This document shows positions 51,685 to 60,229 of a stretch of DNA of 64,000 nucleotides, piece after piece. The DNA is from Lentzea tibetensis. Its GTDB lineage: Bacteria > Actinomycetota > Actinomycetes > Mycobacteriales > Pseudonocardiaceae. The translations under genes were made by a program, and so were the position numbers. Position 1 is the first letter of the stretch; every line of letters begins with the position of its first letter. Under the pieces are notes generated by a model that saw only the letters and a program-made list of their open reading frames with translations, was not told the origin of the DNA and ran no database searches. The stretch is from positions 1 to 64,000 of the forward strand of contig NZ_VOBR01000034.1 of the NCBI RefSeq assembly GCF_007845675.1. Reading direction: 5' to 3'.

Positions 51685-52508
51685 CCCTTGAGCCCCGTGG
51701 TGGCCACACCGGCGACCAGGAACCGCTGGAACGCCAGGAAGAACAGTCCGATCGGGACGAGCGACAGCACCGACATCGCGAACATCGCGCCGTAGGACGA
51801 CGAGCTGGTCTGGTCGATGAAGAGCCTCAGTCCCAGCGGGATCGTGTACTTCTCCGTGCTGGACAGGTAGATCAGCTGCGAGAAGAAGTCGTTCCACGTC
51901 CAGATGAACGTGAAGATCGCCGTCGTCACGAGCGCGGGCTGCGACAGCGGCAGCACCACGTACCGGAAGTTGCGGACCGGGCCGCAGCCGTCGATGCGCG
52001 CGGCCTCGTCCAGCTCGTACGGGATGCCGCGCATGAACTGCACCATCAGGAACACGAAGAACGCGTCGGTCGCCAGCATCTTCGGCAGGATCAGCGGCAC
52101 GAACGTGTCGGTGAACTCCAGCTGCTGGAACACGATGTACTGCGGGATCAGCGTGACGTGCGCGGGCAGCATGATCGTCAGCAGCGAGAACGCGAACAGC
52201 GCGCCGGACAGCCGGAACCGCAGCCGCGCGAACGCGTACGCGGCGAGCGCGCAGGACACCACGTTGCCGATCACCGCGCCGCCCGAGACGACCAGCGAGT
52301 TCGTCAGGAACGTCCAGAACGTCGACCCTCCGACGCCGTCCAGCGCCTGCGCGTAGCCGGAACCGGTGATGCTGCCGGGGAACAGCTCCCGCAGGTTCGC
52401 GACCAGCTCCTCCACCGGGGTCAGCGACGCGCTGACCAGCCAGACGATCGGGTAGAGCACCAGTGCGAGCGCCGCGATGCTCAGCACCAGCGCGAGCGCG
52501 CGCTTCAC
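51681..52508 (-). CDS. Carbohydrate ABC transporter permease (MalG-like)
   Basis: This gene encodes 275 residues with six helices. The EAA loop ELDEAARIDGCGPVRNFRYV followed by VLPLSQP contacts the ATPase. GTG 52508 overlaps the first permease gene by four bases. No ATPase gene is in the operon, as usual for actinomycetes that use one shared MsiK-type ATPase for many sugar transporters. Confidence 0.93.
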   Translation of the reverse strand: MKRALALVLSIAALALVLYPIVWLVSASLTPVEELVANLRELFPGSITGSGYAQALDGVGGSTFWTFLTNSLVVSGGAVIGNVVSCALAAYAFARLRFRLSGALFAFSLLTIMLPAHVTLIPQYIVFQQLEFTDTFVPLILPKMLATDAFFVFLMVQFMRGIPYELDEAARIDGCGPVRNFRYVVLPLSQPALVTTAIFTFIWTWNDFFSQLIYLSSTEKYTIPLGLRLFIDQTSSSSYGAMFAMSVLSLVPIGLFFLAFQRFLVAGVATTGLKG

Positions 52509-53407
52509 CGTTCGTCCCCGTAGAACACCCAGTACCTCGACGTGCGGAACAGGACCGCGGTGATCACCGCGATGACGACCAGCAGCACCCACGCCATCGC
52601 GGACGCCGAGCCCATCCGGAACTCGGTGAACCCGCGCTCGTACAGGTAGAGCGTGTAGAACAACGTCGAGTCGGCGGGCCCGCCGCGGCCGCCGCTGACG
52701 ACGAATGCCTGCGTGAACGCCTGGAACGCGTGGATCGTCTCCAGCACCAGGTTGAAGAACATCACCGGCGACAGCATCGGCAGGACGATGCTGAACAGCC
52801 GCCGCCACCAGCCGGCCCCGTCCACCTCGGCCGCGTCGAGCATGTCGCGCGGGATCTGCTGCAGCCCGGCCAGGAAGATCACCATCGGCGCGCCGAACTG
52901 CCACGCGGACAACAGGATGATCGTCGTCAGCGCCATGTCCGGGGTGTCGACCCAGGTGTCGAAGATCGCGCGCCAGGCCAGCGCCAGCCCGACGGACGCA
53001 CCGAGCAACGACGGCGCGTAGAAAGCACTGCGGAAGAACGCCTGACCCAGGCCGCGCAACGAGTTCAGCAGCAGTGCGACGCCCAGGGCCAGGAGCAGCT
53101 TCAACGGAACGGACACCGCGACGTACCGCAGCGTCACCCCGACGGACTGCAGGTAGCGCGGGTCGTCGGAGAACAGCTTGACGTAGTTGTCGACGCCGAC
53201 CCAGTTCGGTGTGTTGAACAGGTCGTAGTCGGTGAACGACAGGTACAGCGACACCACCATCGGTGCGACGGTCAGCCCGATCGCGCCGAGCAACCACGGT
53301 GCCAGGAACAGGTAGGCGACGCCCTGCGACTTGTTCGGCCGCCGAGGGGGCGCGCCCTCGGCGACCGACTTCACCGGCGCGGGAGCAACCCGCTCGGTGA
53401 GCACCAC
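52505..53407 (-). CDS. Carbohydrate ABC transporter permease (MalF-like)
   Basis: This gene encodes 300 residues with six helices. After a 28 residue cytosolic start comes GVAYLFLAPWLLGAIGLTVA. The EAA loop reads MLDAAEVDGAGWWRRLFSIV, followed by LPMLSP. GTG shares its first base with the last base of the binding-protein stop. It partners the following permease. Confidence 0.93.
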   Translation of the reverse strand: MVLTERVAPAPVKSVAEGAPPRRPNKSQGVAYLFLAPWLLGAIGLTVAPMVVSLYLSFTDYDLFNTPNWVGVDNYVKLFSDDPRYLQSVGVTLRYVAVSVPLKLLLALGVALLLNSLRGLGQAFFRSAFYAPSLLGASVGLALAWRAIFDTWVDTPDMALTTIILLSAWQFGAPMVIFLAGLQQIPRDMLDAAEVDGAGWWRRLFSIVLPMLSPVMFFNLVLETIHAFQAFTQAFVVSGGRGGPADSTLFYTLYLYERGFTEFRMGSASAMAWVLLVVIAVITAVLFRTSRYWVFYGDER

Positions 53408-54681
53408 TAGCTCAAAGCCCTCTCGGCCTCGCCGAAGAAGTCTTCCAGCGCCTGGTCGATGGACTTCTTGCCGAACACGACTTCCTCGTGCGTGCGCTGC
53501 ATCAGCTTGTAGATCGCGCCATCACCCTTCGGGGGCGCGGCCGGTGCGTCACCGAGCTTGGCGTCGACGGACTTCTCGTACTCGAAGATCACCTTGTTCG
53601 TGCCGGTGAGGTTCTGCGAGACCTGCTCGCGGACCTTCAGGTTCGCCGGCAGGCCGCGGTTCGCGCCGAGGATCTTGCCCGCGTCCGGGTCGTTGAGCAG
53701 GAAGTCGACCAGCTTGATCGACGCGTCCTTGGCCTTGGTGCGCGCGGACACGCTGATCAGCTGCGACGGCTTGCGGTACGACCCGAGCGAGTCCTTGCTG
53801 TCGCTGGGGTACGGGCCGAGCTTCAGCTCGTTCGGGCGAACCGTGTTGTAGCCGCCGAAGAGGCTGTCGTAACTGTGCTCGGACGCGGACAGCTTCTTGC
53901 CCAGCGGCGACTGCTCGGCACCCGCGTTGAGCGTCGTCACCAGCTCGGGCGGCGTGGTCGCCTTGGCGTCGCGGAAGTCCTTGGACAGCTGCCAGAACGC
54001 CTTCAGGTCGTCCTTGGTGTACCCGAGCTTGCCGTCGTCGGCGTAGAGCTTCTTGCCGCGCTGGCGCAGCCACGTCTCGAAGACGTCCTCGGTGCCGCCG
54101 AAGTCCGTCGACCCGGCGATCTTGTTCTCGTTCTTGGCCTGGATCTTGCCCGCGCGGTCCTTGTAGTCCTGCCAGGTCCAGCCGATGGCAGGCTCCTCGA
54201 CACCCGCGTCGGCGAAGAGCTTCGGGTCGTACGCGATCGCCGTCGCGTTCTGCGCCAGCGGCATCGCCACCTGCTTGTTGTTCAGCTTGCCGCTGCCGAT
54301 GAAGCCCTGGTTCCAGTCGGCCGTGCGGATCTCCTTGCCCAGGTTGGGTGTGAGGTCCAGCAGCACGTTGCGGCCCGCGTACTCGTTGAGGTAGCGGTAG
54401 TCCATCTGGATCACGTCCGGCGCGTTGCCGCCCGCGATCTCCGTCGAGAGCTTCTCGAAGTACGTCTGGAAGTTCTGGAACGAGGTGGTGACCTTGATGT
54501 TCGAGTTCCGCTCCTGGAACAGCTTCACGGCCTCGTTGGTGAGCTTGGCGCGGTCGTCGTTGCCCCACCAGACGAACTTGATCTCAGCCGGTCCGCCGCT
54601 CGCCGTCCCGCCGCCGCCTCCGCAGCCGGACGCGACCAAGGCCGCACCGATCAGCAAGCCCACAACTTTGTGTGCCTTCAA
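53407..54681 (-). CDS. Extracellular sugar-binding lipoprotein of the ABC transporter
   Basis: This gene encodes 424 residues. The lipobox ALVASGCGGGGG places the acylated Cys at 20. The mature part has the cluster 1 solute-binding layout: VWWGNDDRAKLTNEAVKLFQ, GGNAPDVIQMDYRYLNEYAG and VSARTKAKDASIKLVDFLLN. It captures an oligosaccharide or monosaccharide for the two permeases that follow. It is preceded by the oxidoreductase gene ten bases upstream. Confidence 0.94.
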   Translation of the reverse strand: MKAHKVVGLLIGAALVASGCGGGGGTASGGPAEIKFVWWGNDDRAKLTNEAVKLFQERNSNIKVTTSFQNFQTYFEKLSTEIAGGNAPDVIQMDYRYLNEYAGRNVLLDLTPNLGKEIRTADWNQGFIGSGKLNNKQVAMPLAQNATAIAYDPKLFADAGVEEPAIGWTWQDYKDRAGKIQAKNENKIAGSTDFGGTEDVFETWLRQRGKKLYADDGKLGYTKDDLKAFWQLSKDFRDAKATTPPELVTTLNAGAEQSPLGKKLSASEHSYDSLFGGYNTVRPNELKLGPYPSDSKDSLGSYRKPSQLISVSARTKAKDASIKLVDFLLNDPDAGKILGANRGLPANLKVREQVSQNLTGTNKVIFEYEKSVDAKLGDAPAAPPKGDGAIYKLMQRTHEEVVFGKKSIDQALEDFFGEAERALS

Positions 54682-54691
54682 GTCAGCTCCC

Positions 54692-55993
54692 TCAACGAAG
54701 GTCGAGTACGTCGACCACGCGAACGGGTTCTCCCGTCTCGAAACTGCGGTTGGCCGCGAACCCCGTCAACAGCGACAACGCGCCGTCGCGGTGCGTGGCA
54801 CGCCTGCCGAGCGGGTCGTCCTGCCCCGCCTCGCCGTAGAGCGCGCCGACCATCCGCTTGTCCGCGCCGCCGTGCCCGTCGCGGTCGTACTCCAGCGGGA
54901 TCTCCTCCCGCCGCTCGAAGAGCCGCTGGACGGTCAGCTTCGCCCAGCCCTCCTCGGGGTTGGCGTTCACGCCGTGCACGGTCGGGTTCTGGCTGGACAC
55001 CCAGCTGTTCTCGCACACCTCGAGCTCGAGGCGGCCCTTGCTGCCGTTGACCATCAGCCGGTAGCCCTCCCACGGCGAGTACGCCGTGAGGTGGTAGGTG
55101 AGGTTGGCGCCACTGGCGTACCGCACGATCACCGACATGTCGTCCTCAATGGACACACCGGGCGCGAACGGGTTCTGGTCGCGGTGGTAGCCGTCCTCGT
55201 GCTCCGCGTCGAGGTACAGCTTGCGCAGCCAGTCGTTCTCCTCCAGCCGCATCGCGAACGGATCGTCGGCCGCTTCCGGGTTGCCGTGCACCCGGTCGTA
55301 CGGCTTGTAGTAGCCGTGCCGCTTGCCGTTCTCCTCGCCGTAGAAGAACAACCTGCCGTGCGCGTACACAACGGCCGGGATGCTGCCGACCCACCAGTTG
55401 AGCAGGTCGAAGTGGTGCGTCGCCTTGTGCACCATGAGCCCGCCGGAGTTCTGCTTGTCGCGGTGCCAGCGGCGGAAGTAGTCCGCGCCGTGCCGCGTGT
55501 CCAGCAGCCACTCGAAGTGGACCGAGCCGATCTCCCCCACCGCACCGTCGGCGAGCAGCTTCTTGACCTGCTCGTGGATCGGGTTGTACCGGTAGTTGAA
55601 CGTGACGGTGACGTTGCCGTCGTTGCGGTGCACCGCGTCCATGATCTTGCCGGCGCTGGGCACGTCCGTCGTCATCGGCTTCTCCGTCACCACCTCGCGC
55701 CCGGCGTCCAGCGCCTCGACGATGTAGGTGACGTGGTGCTTGTCGACGGTGGTCACGACGACCGCGTCGACCCGCTGCTCCTCGAGCATCTTCAGGAAGT
55801 CGTCCGCGTCGTACTCCGGGACCGGCTCGACCCCCAGTTCGACGAGCCGGGCGTTGTGGACGGCCATCCGGGTCTTGTTGACGTCGGCGAAGGCAACGAG
55901 CTCGCAGGTGTCCGCGTGCTCGACCGCGATGGCGTGGATGTGCCGCTCCGCTCGCGAGCCAGTGCCCACGACCGCGTAGCGCTTGCGAGCCAT
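54692..55993 (-). CDS. Gfo/Idh/MocA family oxidoreductase, first gene of the sugar operon
   Basis: This gene encodes 433 residues. NAD-binding motif RYAVVGTGSRAERHIHAIAV, then GREVVTEKPMTTDVPSAGKI with the EKP triad, and the catalytic His region GGLMVHKATHHFDLLNWWVG. It is longer than average because of a helical insertion at about 245-290. ATG 55993 has GGGGAGG upstream. It is first in a transcript with promoter and two LacI-type operators at 56006-56074. The sugar imported downstream is the likely substrate. Confidence 0.93.
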   Translation of the reverse strand: MARKRYAVVGTGSRAERHIHAIAVEHADTCELVAFADVNKTRMAVHNARLVELGVEPVPEYDADDFLKMLEEQRVDAVVVTTVDKHHVTYIVEALDAGREVVTEKPMTTDVPSAGKIMDAVHRNDGNVTVTFNYRYNPIHEQVKKLLADGAVGEIGSVHFEWLLDTRHGADYFRRWHRDKQNSGGLMVHKATHHFDLLNWWVGSIPAVVYAHGRLFFYGEENGKRHGYYKPYDRVHGNPEAADDPFAMRLEENDWLRKLYLDAEHEDGYHRDQNPFAPGVSIEDDMSVIVRYASGANLTYHLTAYSPWEGYRLMVNGSKGRLELEVCENSWVSSQNPTVHGVNANPEEGWAKLTVQRLFERREEIPLEYDRDGHGGADKRMVGALYGEAGQDDPLGRRATHRDGALSLLTGFAANRSFETGEPVRVVDVLDLR

Positions 55994-56005
55994 CACGACC
56001 TCCCC

Positions 56006-56074
56006 GGTAAGCGGTTTCCACACGCTAGTCGCAGGTGCCCTGACCTCGTCAAGAGCTTCTCGAAAACGTTTTCG
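56006..56074 (-). promoter_or_regulatory. Promoter flanked by two LacI-type operators
   Basis: A perfect 14 bp palindrome, CGAAAACGTTTTCG (56061-56074), lies upstream of TTGACG (-35, 56052-56047) and TAGCGT (-10, 56027-56022). Past the -10, GGTAAGCGGTTTCC (56006-56019, matching its complement at 10 of 14 positions) sits just before the ribosome binding site. Both have the central CG of LacI-family sites. The regulator gene is not in this window. Confidence 0.7.
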
Positions 56075-56098
56075 GGCGTTTCATGGACGTGAACTCAC

Positions 56099-56293
56099 AC
56101 CGCGCCCCGAAGCGCAACCGGCAGGCACCCAGGAGAGCGCCGCCCAACCAGGTACCAAGAGAGCCTCAGCGAAAACCGGCAGGCACCAACGGAGCACGGC
56201 GAAACCGGCAGACACCAAAAGAAAAGAGCGCCCGCCGCACTAGCAACCCCCGCATTGCCAACCGGGCGCGGCCCCCGAGCACAAACCGGCGGC
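56099..56293. repeat. Dispersed repeat family B, one full unit and several decayed ones
   Basis: Tails with ACCGGCAGGCACC occur at about 56118, 56175 and 56204 (decayed units), followed by a full unit at 56225-56293, with GCGCCCG (56228-56234) pairing with CGGGCGC (56263-56269), loop CCCCGCATTGCC, and tail CCCGAGCACAAACCGGCGG. The full unit matches the copies at 29974 and 38026. Confidence 0.75.
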
Positions 56294-56328
56294 CGAATGA
56301 ACAGAGCAAACTTCCCCGGAGGGCAGGG

Positions 56329-56389
56329 GGTGGGGAGGGGTTCGATGTGGCGACCTCTGGTGATCAGCGAGCACCTCCCCACTCCCACC
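56329..56389. repeat. Repeat family C, short copy
   Basis: GTGGGGAGG on the left and CCTCCCCAC on the right form the outer stem. Inside, CGATGTGGC and GGTGATCAGCGAGC match the right half of the palindrome at 38126-38255. Some 70 bases that form the left half of the inner hairpin there are missing here. A repeat B unit precedes it, as at 38 kb. Confidence 0.7.
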
Positions 56390-56423
56390 ACGAAAACCCC
56401 AACCCCGAGCCACACTGACGCAC

Positions 56424-57350
56424 ATGCCCATCCCAACGGTGCTCGACTGCGACCCCGGCCACGACGACGCAATCGCGATCATGCTGGCAGCGGCGACACT
56501 CGACCTGCGCGCGATCACGACCGTCGCCGGCAACCAGACACTGGACAAGGTGACCCTCAACGCGCAGCGCGTCTGCACGGCCGCGGGCATCTCAGTCCCG
56601 ATCGCGGCGGGCTGCGCACGACCGCTGGTCCGCCCGCTGCGGATCGCCGACGACGTGCACGGCGAGTCGGGCCTCGACGGACCGGCGTTCGGACCGCCCA
56701 CCATCGCACTGTCGCCACTGCACGCCGTGGACCTGATGCACCGGTCGCTGCCCGCGACGATCATCGCCACCGGCGCGCTGACCAACGTGGCGCTGCTGAT
56801 CAGCCGGTACGGCACCGCGGGCATCCGCGAGATCGTGCTGATGGGCGGGTCCACCGGCCGCGGCAACATCACGCCGTACGCCGAGGCGAACATCTACGTC
56901 GACCCGGAGGCGGCGGAGATCGTGTTCTCCAGCGGTGTCCCGGTCACGATGTGCGGGTTGAACGTGACGCACCAGGCGCTGGTGACGCCGGACGTCGTCG
57001 CGCGCATGTCCGCGCTGGGCCCGTTGGGCGAGACGTGCGCGGAGCTGATGACGTTCTTCGCGTCGACCTACCGGACGCTCTTCGGGTTCGAGGCTCCCCC
57101 GCTGCACGATCCGGTCGCGGTCGCGCGGGTGCTCGATCCGACGCTCGTGTCGTGCGTCGACGCGCACGTCGCGATCGAGACCGCGGGCGTGCACACGCGC
57201 GGTGCGACCGTCGTGGAGCTCGACGGATATCTGGGCCTGGCGCCGAATGCGAAGGTGGCCGTTTCGCTCGACGTACCGCGGTTCTGGGACGTCGTCATCG
57301 ACGCAGTTGCCCAGCTCACACGTAACGTTTCCAGGTCAGCGGCGAATTAA
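56424..57350 (+). CDS. Nucleoside hydrolase (IunH family)
   Basis: This gene encodes 308 residues. The calcium-binding start TVLDCDPGHDDAIAIML (Asp8, Asp10, Asp14, Asp15) and later VLMGGSTGRGNITPYAEANI, YVDPEAAEIV and PPLHDPVAVARVLDP give all landmarks of inosine-uridine-preferring hydrolases. It splits ribonucleosides into base and ribose, for salvage or scavenging. No clear ribosome binding site is seen. Repeats lie just upstream. Confidence 0.93.
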   Translation: MPIPTVLDCDPGHDDAIAIMLAAATLDLRAITTVAGNQTLDKVTLNAQRVCTAAGISVPIAAGCARPLVRPLRIADDVHGESGLDGPAFGPPTIALSPLHAVDLMHRSLPATIIATGALTNVALLISRYGTAGIREIVLMGGSTGRGNITPYAEANIYVDPEAAEIVFSSGVPVTMCGLNVTHQALVTPDVVARMSALGPLGETCAELMTFFASTYRTLFGFEAPPLHDPVAVARVLDPTLVSCVDAHVAIETAGVHTRGATVVELDGYLGLAPNAKVAVSLDVPRFWDVVIDAVAQLTRNVSRSAAN

Positions 57351-57380
57351 CTGGCGAATAGATGGAACTGGGGGATTCAC

Positions 57381-57884
57381 ATGACGATGCCGCACGAGCC
57401 TGCGCAGCCGCAGGTCGCGACCCTGCCGTCCACGCCTGAGCCGGCGCAGGCGCAGCCCGGCTACGAGCAGCCGGTGTACGAGCAGCCCGTTCACCAGCAG
57501 CAGCCACCGGTGGTTCCGGTCCAGCCGAAGAAGACCGGCATCGTGGTCCTGTCGATCCTGCTGGTGCTGTTCTTCGGCGCGGCCGGGACGCTGGGTCTGC
57601 TCTACCTCGGCGAGAAGGAGCACTCCCAGCAGGTCTCCGAGCAGCTGGCGGTGAAGGACAAGCAGCTCGTCGACGCGTCCAAGAAGGTCGACGACAGCAA
57701 GGACGCGCTGACGAAGGCGCAGGACGCGCAGAAGAAGGCCGAGGACGGTCAGAAGGCCGCCGAGAAGGCGAACGTCAGCGGCGGCAAGTGCACGGACGCC
57801 GCCCACGCGATGCGTTCGGCCGCCTTGGCGGTCGACAACGCGAAGCTCGAAGCAGCGGCCAGGGACATCATCGCCCACTGCTGA
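57381..57884 (+). CDS. Single-pass membrane protein with external coiled coil
   Basis: This gene encodes 167 residues. A Pro/Gln-rich cytosolic head of 50 residues (YEQPVYEQPVHQQQPPVV), one helix at about 54-76, a coiled coil 78-133 (KDKQLVDASKKVDDSKDAL) and a small C-terminal part with two Cys (GKCTDAAHAMR, IIAHC) are visible. The family was not recognised. It begins 30 bases after the hydrolase and may share its mRNA. A strong terminator follows. Confidence 0.75.
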   Translation: MTMPHEPAQPQVATLPSTPEPAQAQPGYEQPVYEQPVHQQQPPVVPVQPKKTGIVVLSILLVLFFGAAGTLGLLYLGEKEHSQQVSEQLAVKDKQLVDASKKVDDSKDALTKAQDAQKKAEDGQKAAEKANVSGGKCTDAAHAMRSAALAVDNAKLEAAARDIIAHC

Positions 57885-57894
57885 CCCCTGAAAC

Positions 57895-57942
57895 GCCACA
57901 AGGGCCACATTCGCAACACAGTGCGAATGTGGCCCTTGTGGC
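57895..57942. terminator. Bidirectional terminator, 21 bp perfect stem
   Basis: GCCACAAGGGCCACATTCGC plus A (57895-57915) and its exact complement (57922-57942) flank a six base loop between two convergent genes. The arm shares the GCCACAT word with the inner arm of repeat C at 38158. Confidence 0.85.
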
Positions 57943-57947
57943 AGGTG

Positions 57948-59456
57948 TCAGCGGGCCAGCGGCTGGTCGCCGAGCTGCGACCAGGGACTCCAGCCCGTCT
58001 TCTCCTTGAGGAACCGGCGGGTCTGCTGGCCGCCGTTGTCGCGGGCGAACACCTCGAGCGTCTTGGTCTGCGCGTGGTAGATCGCGGTCGGCGCCTTGGA
58101 CGTGAGCTGCGTGCCGAGCTTCGTCCACGCCTCGGCACCCACGCGCTGGTACTCGACGAGACCGGACTCGCCCCACGCGACGAGGTCCACGGCGTTCGCG
58201 CCGGAGTTCCACACCGCGCTCGGCGCGCCCTTGATCTTGCCGCCGATCTTCTTGTAGGCACCGGCGACGATCTGCGCCACGGCGCCGTCGGCGTCGCGCG
58301 CGTAGATCTCGACGTTCTTGCCCGCCATGACCGCCGAGGGGTCGCTGGTGATGGAGCCGTCGCCGACCTGCTCCCAGTCCTTGTCGACCGCGCGGAGCAG
58401 CTTGTCGTCCGCAGACCGGGCGTAGACCTCGAGGGTCTTGGTCTCGGTGTTCCACACGACGCTCGGGTTGCCGACGACACCGCGTGCGCCGACCTCGGTC
58501 CACGCCGTGCCGGAGAACCTCATCAGCTTGCCCTCGTAGGAACGCGCGAAGACCTCGTTGGCCTTCGACGTGGCGTTCCACGCGACCACCGGGTCGCCTG
58601 CCAGCGTGGTGTCGCCGAGCGCGGCCCACGCGTTGTCGCCGGAGCGGAGGTAGATCTTGCCGTCCGTGCCGCGCACGTACAGATCGACGACCTTGGTCTC
58701 CGGGTTGACCAGCGCCGTCGGGTCACCGGCGAAGCGCTCGGTGCCGAGCGCCTGCCAGCCGTTCCAGCGGCTCGTCTTGTGGAAGTTGCGGACCAGCGTG
58801 CCGTCCTCGGCGCGGGCGTAGACGTCCAACGAGCCGTTGACGGTGTTCGACACCTGCGGGCCTGCGAGCGCGGCCGGGACGACGGCGGCGTCCACGGTGA
58901 CGGGTGCGCTGTCCGGGATCGCGGTGCCCTCGACGAGGTTGTTGTACCGCAACGGCGTGTACGTCCTCGCGGTCGCGGCCGACCACACGCGCTGCACGGG
59001 CTTCGAGCCGTTCGGCCCGGCCTGCTCGCGGACGATCGGGCGCGTCTTCGCGGTGTCGGCCCAGCCGATGAACAGCGCGACGTGGTTGAGGCGGTCGTTC
59101 AGCGCGTCACCGGGGCGCAGGTCCGCCCAGTCGATCCGGTGTGCGACCTGCTCGAGGATGTGCGTCGTGTAGGAGACCCGCAGGCCCCACGCCATCGACA
59201 CGAAACCCGAGCAGTCCGTGCGATACGCGCCGTGCTTGTTGCCGAAGCAGTCGGTCTGGCTGTACGGGACGCGGGCGGTCAGCCACGTGCGTGAGCGCGC
59301 GAGGATCTCGCCACGCGTGATCTGCCGGTTCGCCGCGTAGGAGCCGCACGCGACTCCCAGCTGACCTTCCGCCGCTTCCGCCACGTCCGGCATCGCCAAC
59401 GTCGAGCCGAACGTGATGGCCGTCGCGGCGACGGCCAGCATCCCCCAGTTCTTCAT
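57948..59456 (-). CDS. Secreted NlpC/P60-like hydrolase with beta-propeller
   Basis: This gene encodes 502 residues. A signal peptide covers 1-28 (ending AEA). The Cys/His peptidase-like domain spans 45-180, with Cys82 in RTDCSGFVSMAWGL and His124 in NHVALFIGW. The domain probably cuts or binds cell-wall peptides. From 205 on, seven or so similar blades (NPETKVVDLYVRGTDGKIYL, NTETKTLEVYARSADDKLLR) make a PLL/tectonin-type sugar-binding propeller. ATG 59456 fits the signal peptide and GGTGGG. A single-domain relative lies upstream. Confidence 0.88.
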   Translation of the reverse strand: MKNWGMLAVAATAITFGSTLAMPDVAEAAEGQLGVACGSYAANRQITRGEILARSRTWLTARVPYSQTDCFGNKHGAYRTDCSGFVSMAWGLRVSYTTHILEQVAHRIDWADLRPGDALNDRLNHVALFIGWADTAKTRPIVREQAGPNGSKPVQRVWSAATARTYTPLRYNNLVEGTAIPDSAPVTVDAAVVPAALAGPQVSNTVNGSLDVYARAEDGTLVRNFHKTSRWNGWQALGTERFAGDPTALVNPETKVVDLYVRGTDGKIYLRSGDNAWAALGDTTLAGDPVVAWNATSKANEVFARSYEGKLMRFSGTAWTEVGARGVVGNPSVVWNTETKTLEVYARSADDKLLRAVDKDWEQVGDGSITSDPSAVMAGKNVEIYARDADGAVAQIVAGAYKKIGGKIKGAPSAVWNSGANAVDLVAWGESGLVEYQRVGAEAWTKLGTQLTSKAPTAIYHAQTKTLEVFARDNGGQQTRRFLKEKTGWSPWSQLGDQPLAR

Positions 59457-59568
59457 GCACCCACCGTACTTCCTCGGTGTCAGTTCCCTGTAGTGATGAC
59501 AAGGAATGTCCGCCTTCACCTGAGCGGTGTATCGACGGTTGCTCCTTTCTCGTTTCACCACAGCGGAA

Positions 59569-59608
59569 GAGCGCCGGAGCAACACCCCCAGTGGCTGCTC
59601 CGACGCTC
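59569..59608 (-). terminator. Hairpin after the 59620 gene
   Basis: GAGCGCCGGAGCA (59569-59581) pairs with TGCTCCGACGCTC (59596-59608) with one mismatch and a 14 base loop. It starts 12 bases past the stop of the gene at 59620. Confidence 0.65.
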
Positions 59609-59619
59609 TCCGTCGTTCC

Positions 59620-60093
59620 TCAGGCCGCCTCTTCGACGACGTTGAGATACCTGCGTGACACGTACAGTTCGGGCGAGGTCTCGTACGGGAAGGTCACGAG
59701 CCGCAGCGCTGTGCGCGTCCCCCCTGCCTGCTCGTAACCCCAGTACTTCTCCCCCGCCTCGTCCGCCCATCCGCCGAACAGCACGACGTGCCTCGTCAGG
59801 TTCGTGCCGTCCGTTCGGATGAGAACATCACCGGCCACCAGTTCCCCCTGGCTGATCTCGACACTCGCCCCCGCGAGCCCCACCGTGTCGAGCCCCCCGT
59901 GCCGGTCCTCCGGCCTGCCGGGCATCCCCCACGCCATCGAGACGTAGCCCGAGCAGTCGGCGCGGTAGATGCCGAACTCGTTCGCGTGGAACTTGTTCTG
60001 GCCGTAGGCGACAGGTCGCCGCAGCCAGCTCTCCGCACGTTCGATGATCTCGGCACGACTGGTGAGCCGTCCCGGTACTCGTGAAGTGCTCAC
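59620..60093 (-). CDS. NlpC/P60-like protein without signal peptide
   Basis: This gene encodes 157 residues. RAEIIERAESWLRRPVAYGQ and YRADCSGYVSMAWGMPGRPE (Cys47), then TRHVVLFGGWADEAGEKYWG (His102), align with the N-terminal domain of the gene at 57948. No export signal is visible at the start, unlike the neighbour. It may act inside, be released by lysis, or be exported by another route. It has its own terminator. Confidence 0.85.
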   Translation of the reverse strand: MSTSRVPGRLTSRAEIIERAESWLRRPVAYGQNKFHANEFGIYRADCSGYVSMAWGMPGRPEDRHGGLDTVGLAGASVEISQGELVAGDVLIRTDGTNLTRHVVLFGGWADEAGEKYWGYEQAGGTRTALRLVTFPYETSPELYVSRRYLNVVEEAA

Positions 60094-60229
60094 CCCTACC
60101 GCTCCCTCAGTTCCCCTCGTTGTTCTCCCTGACAGGAACTAGATTGCGGCACCGACCTCCAAGTCATCTGCAAACCGTCTGCAAGTCGCCCACGTGCCGT
60201 CCTGCAGGGCCGCTGACCTCGGCTTTCGC

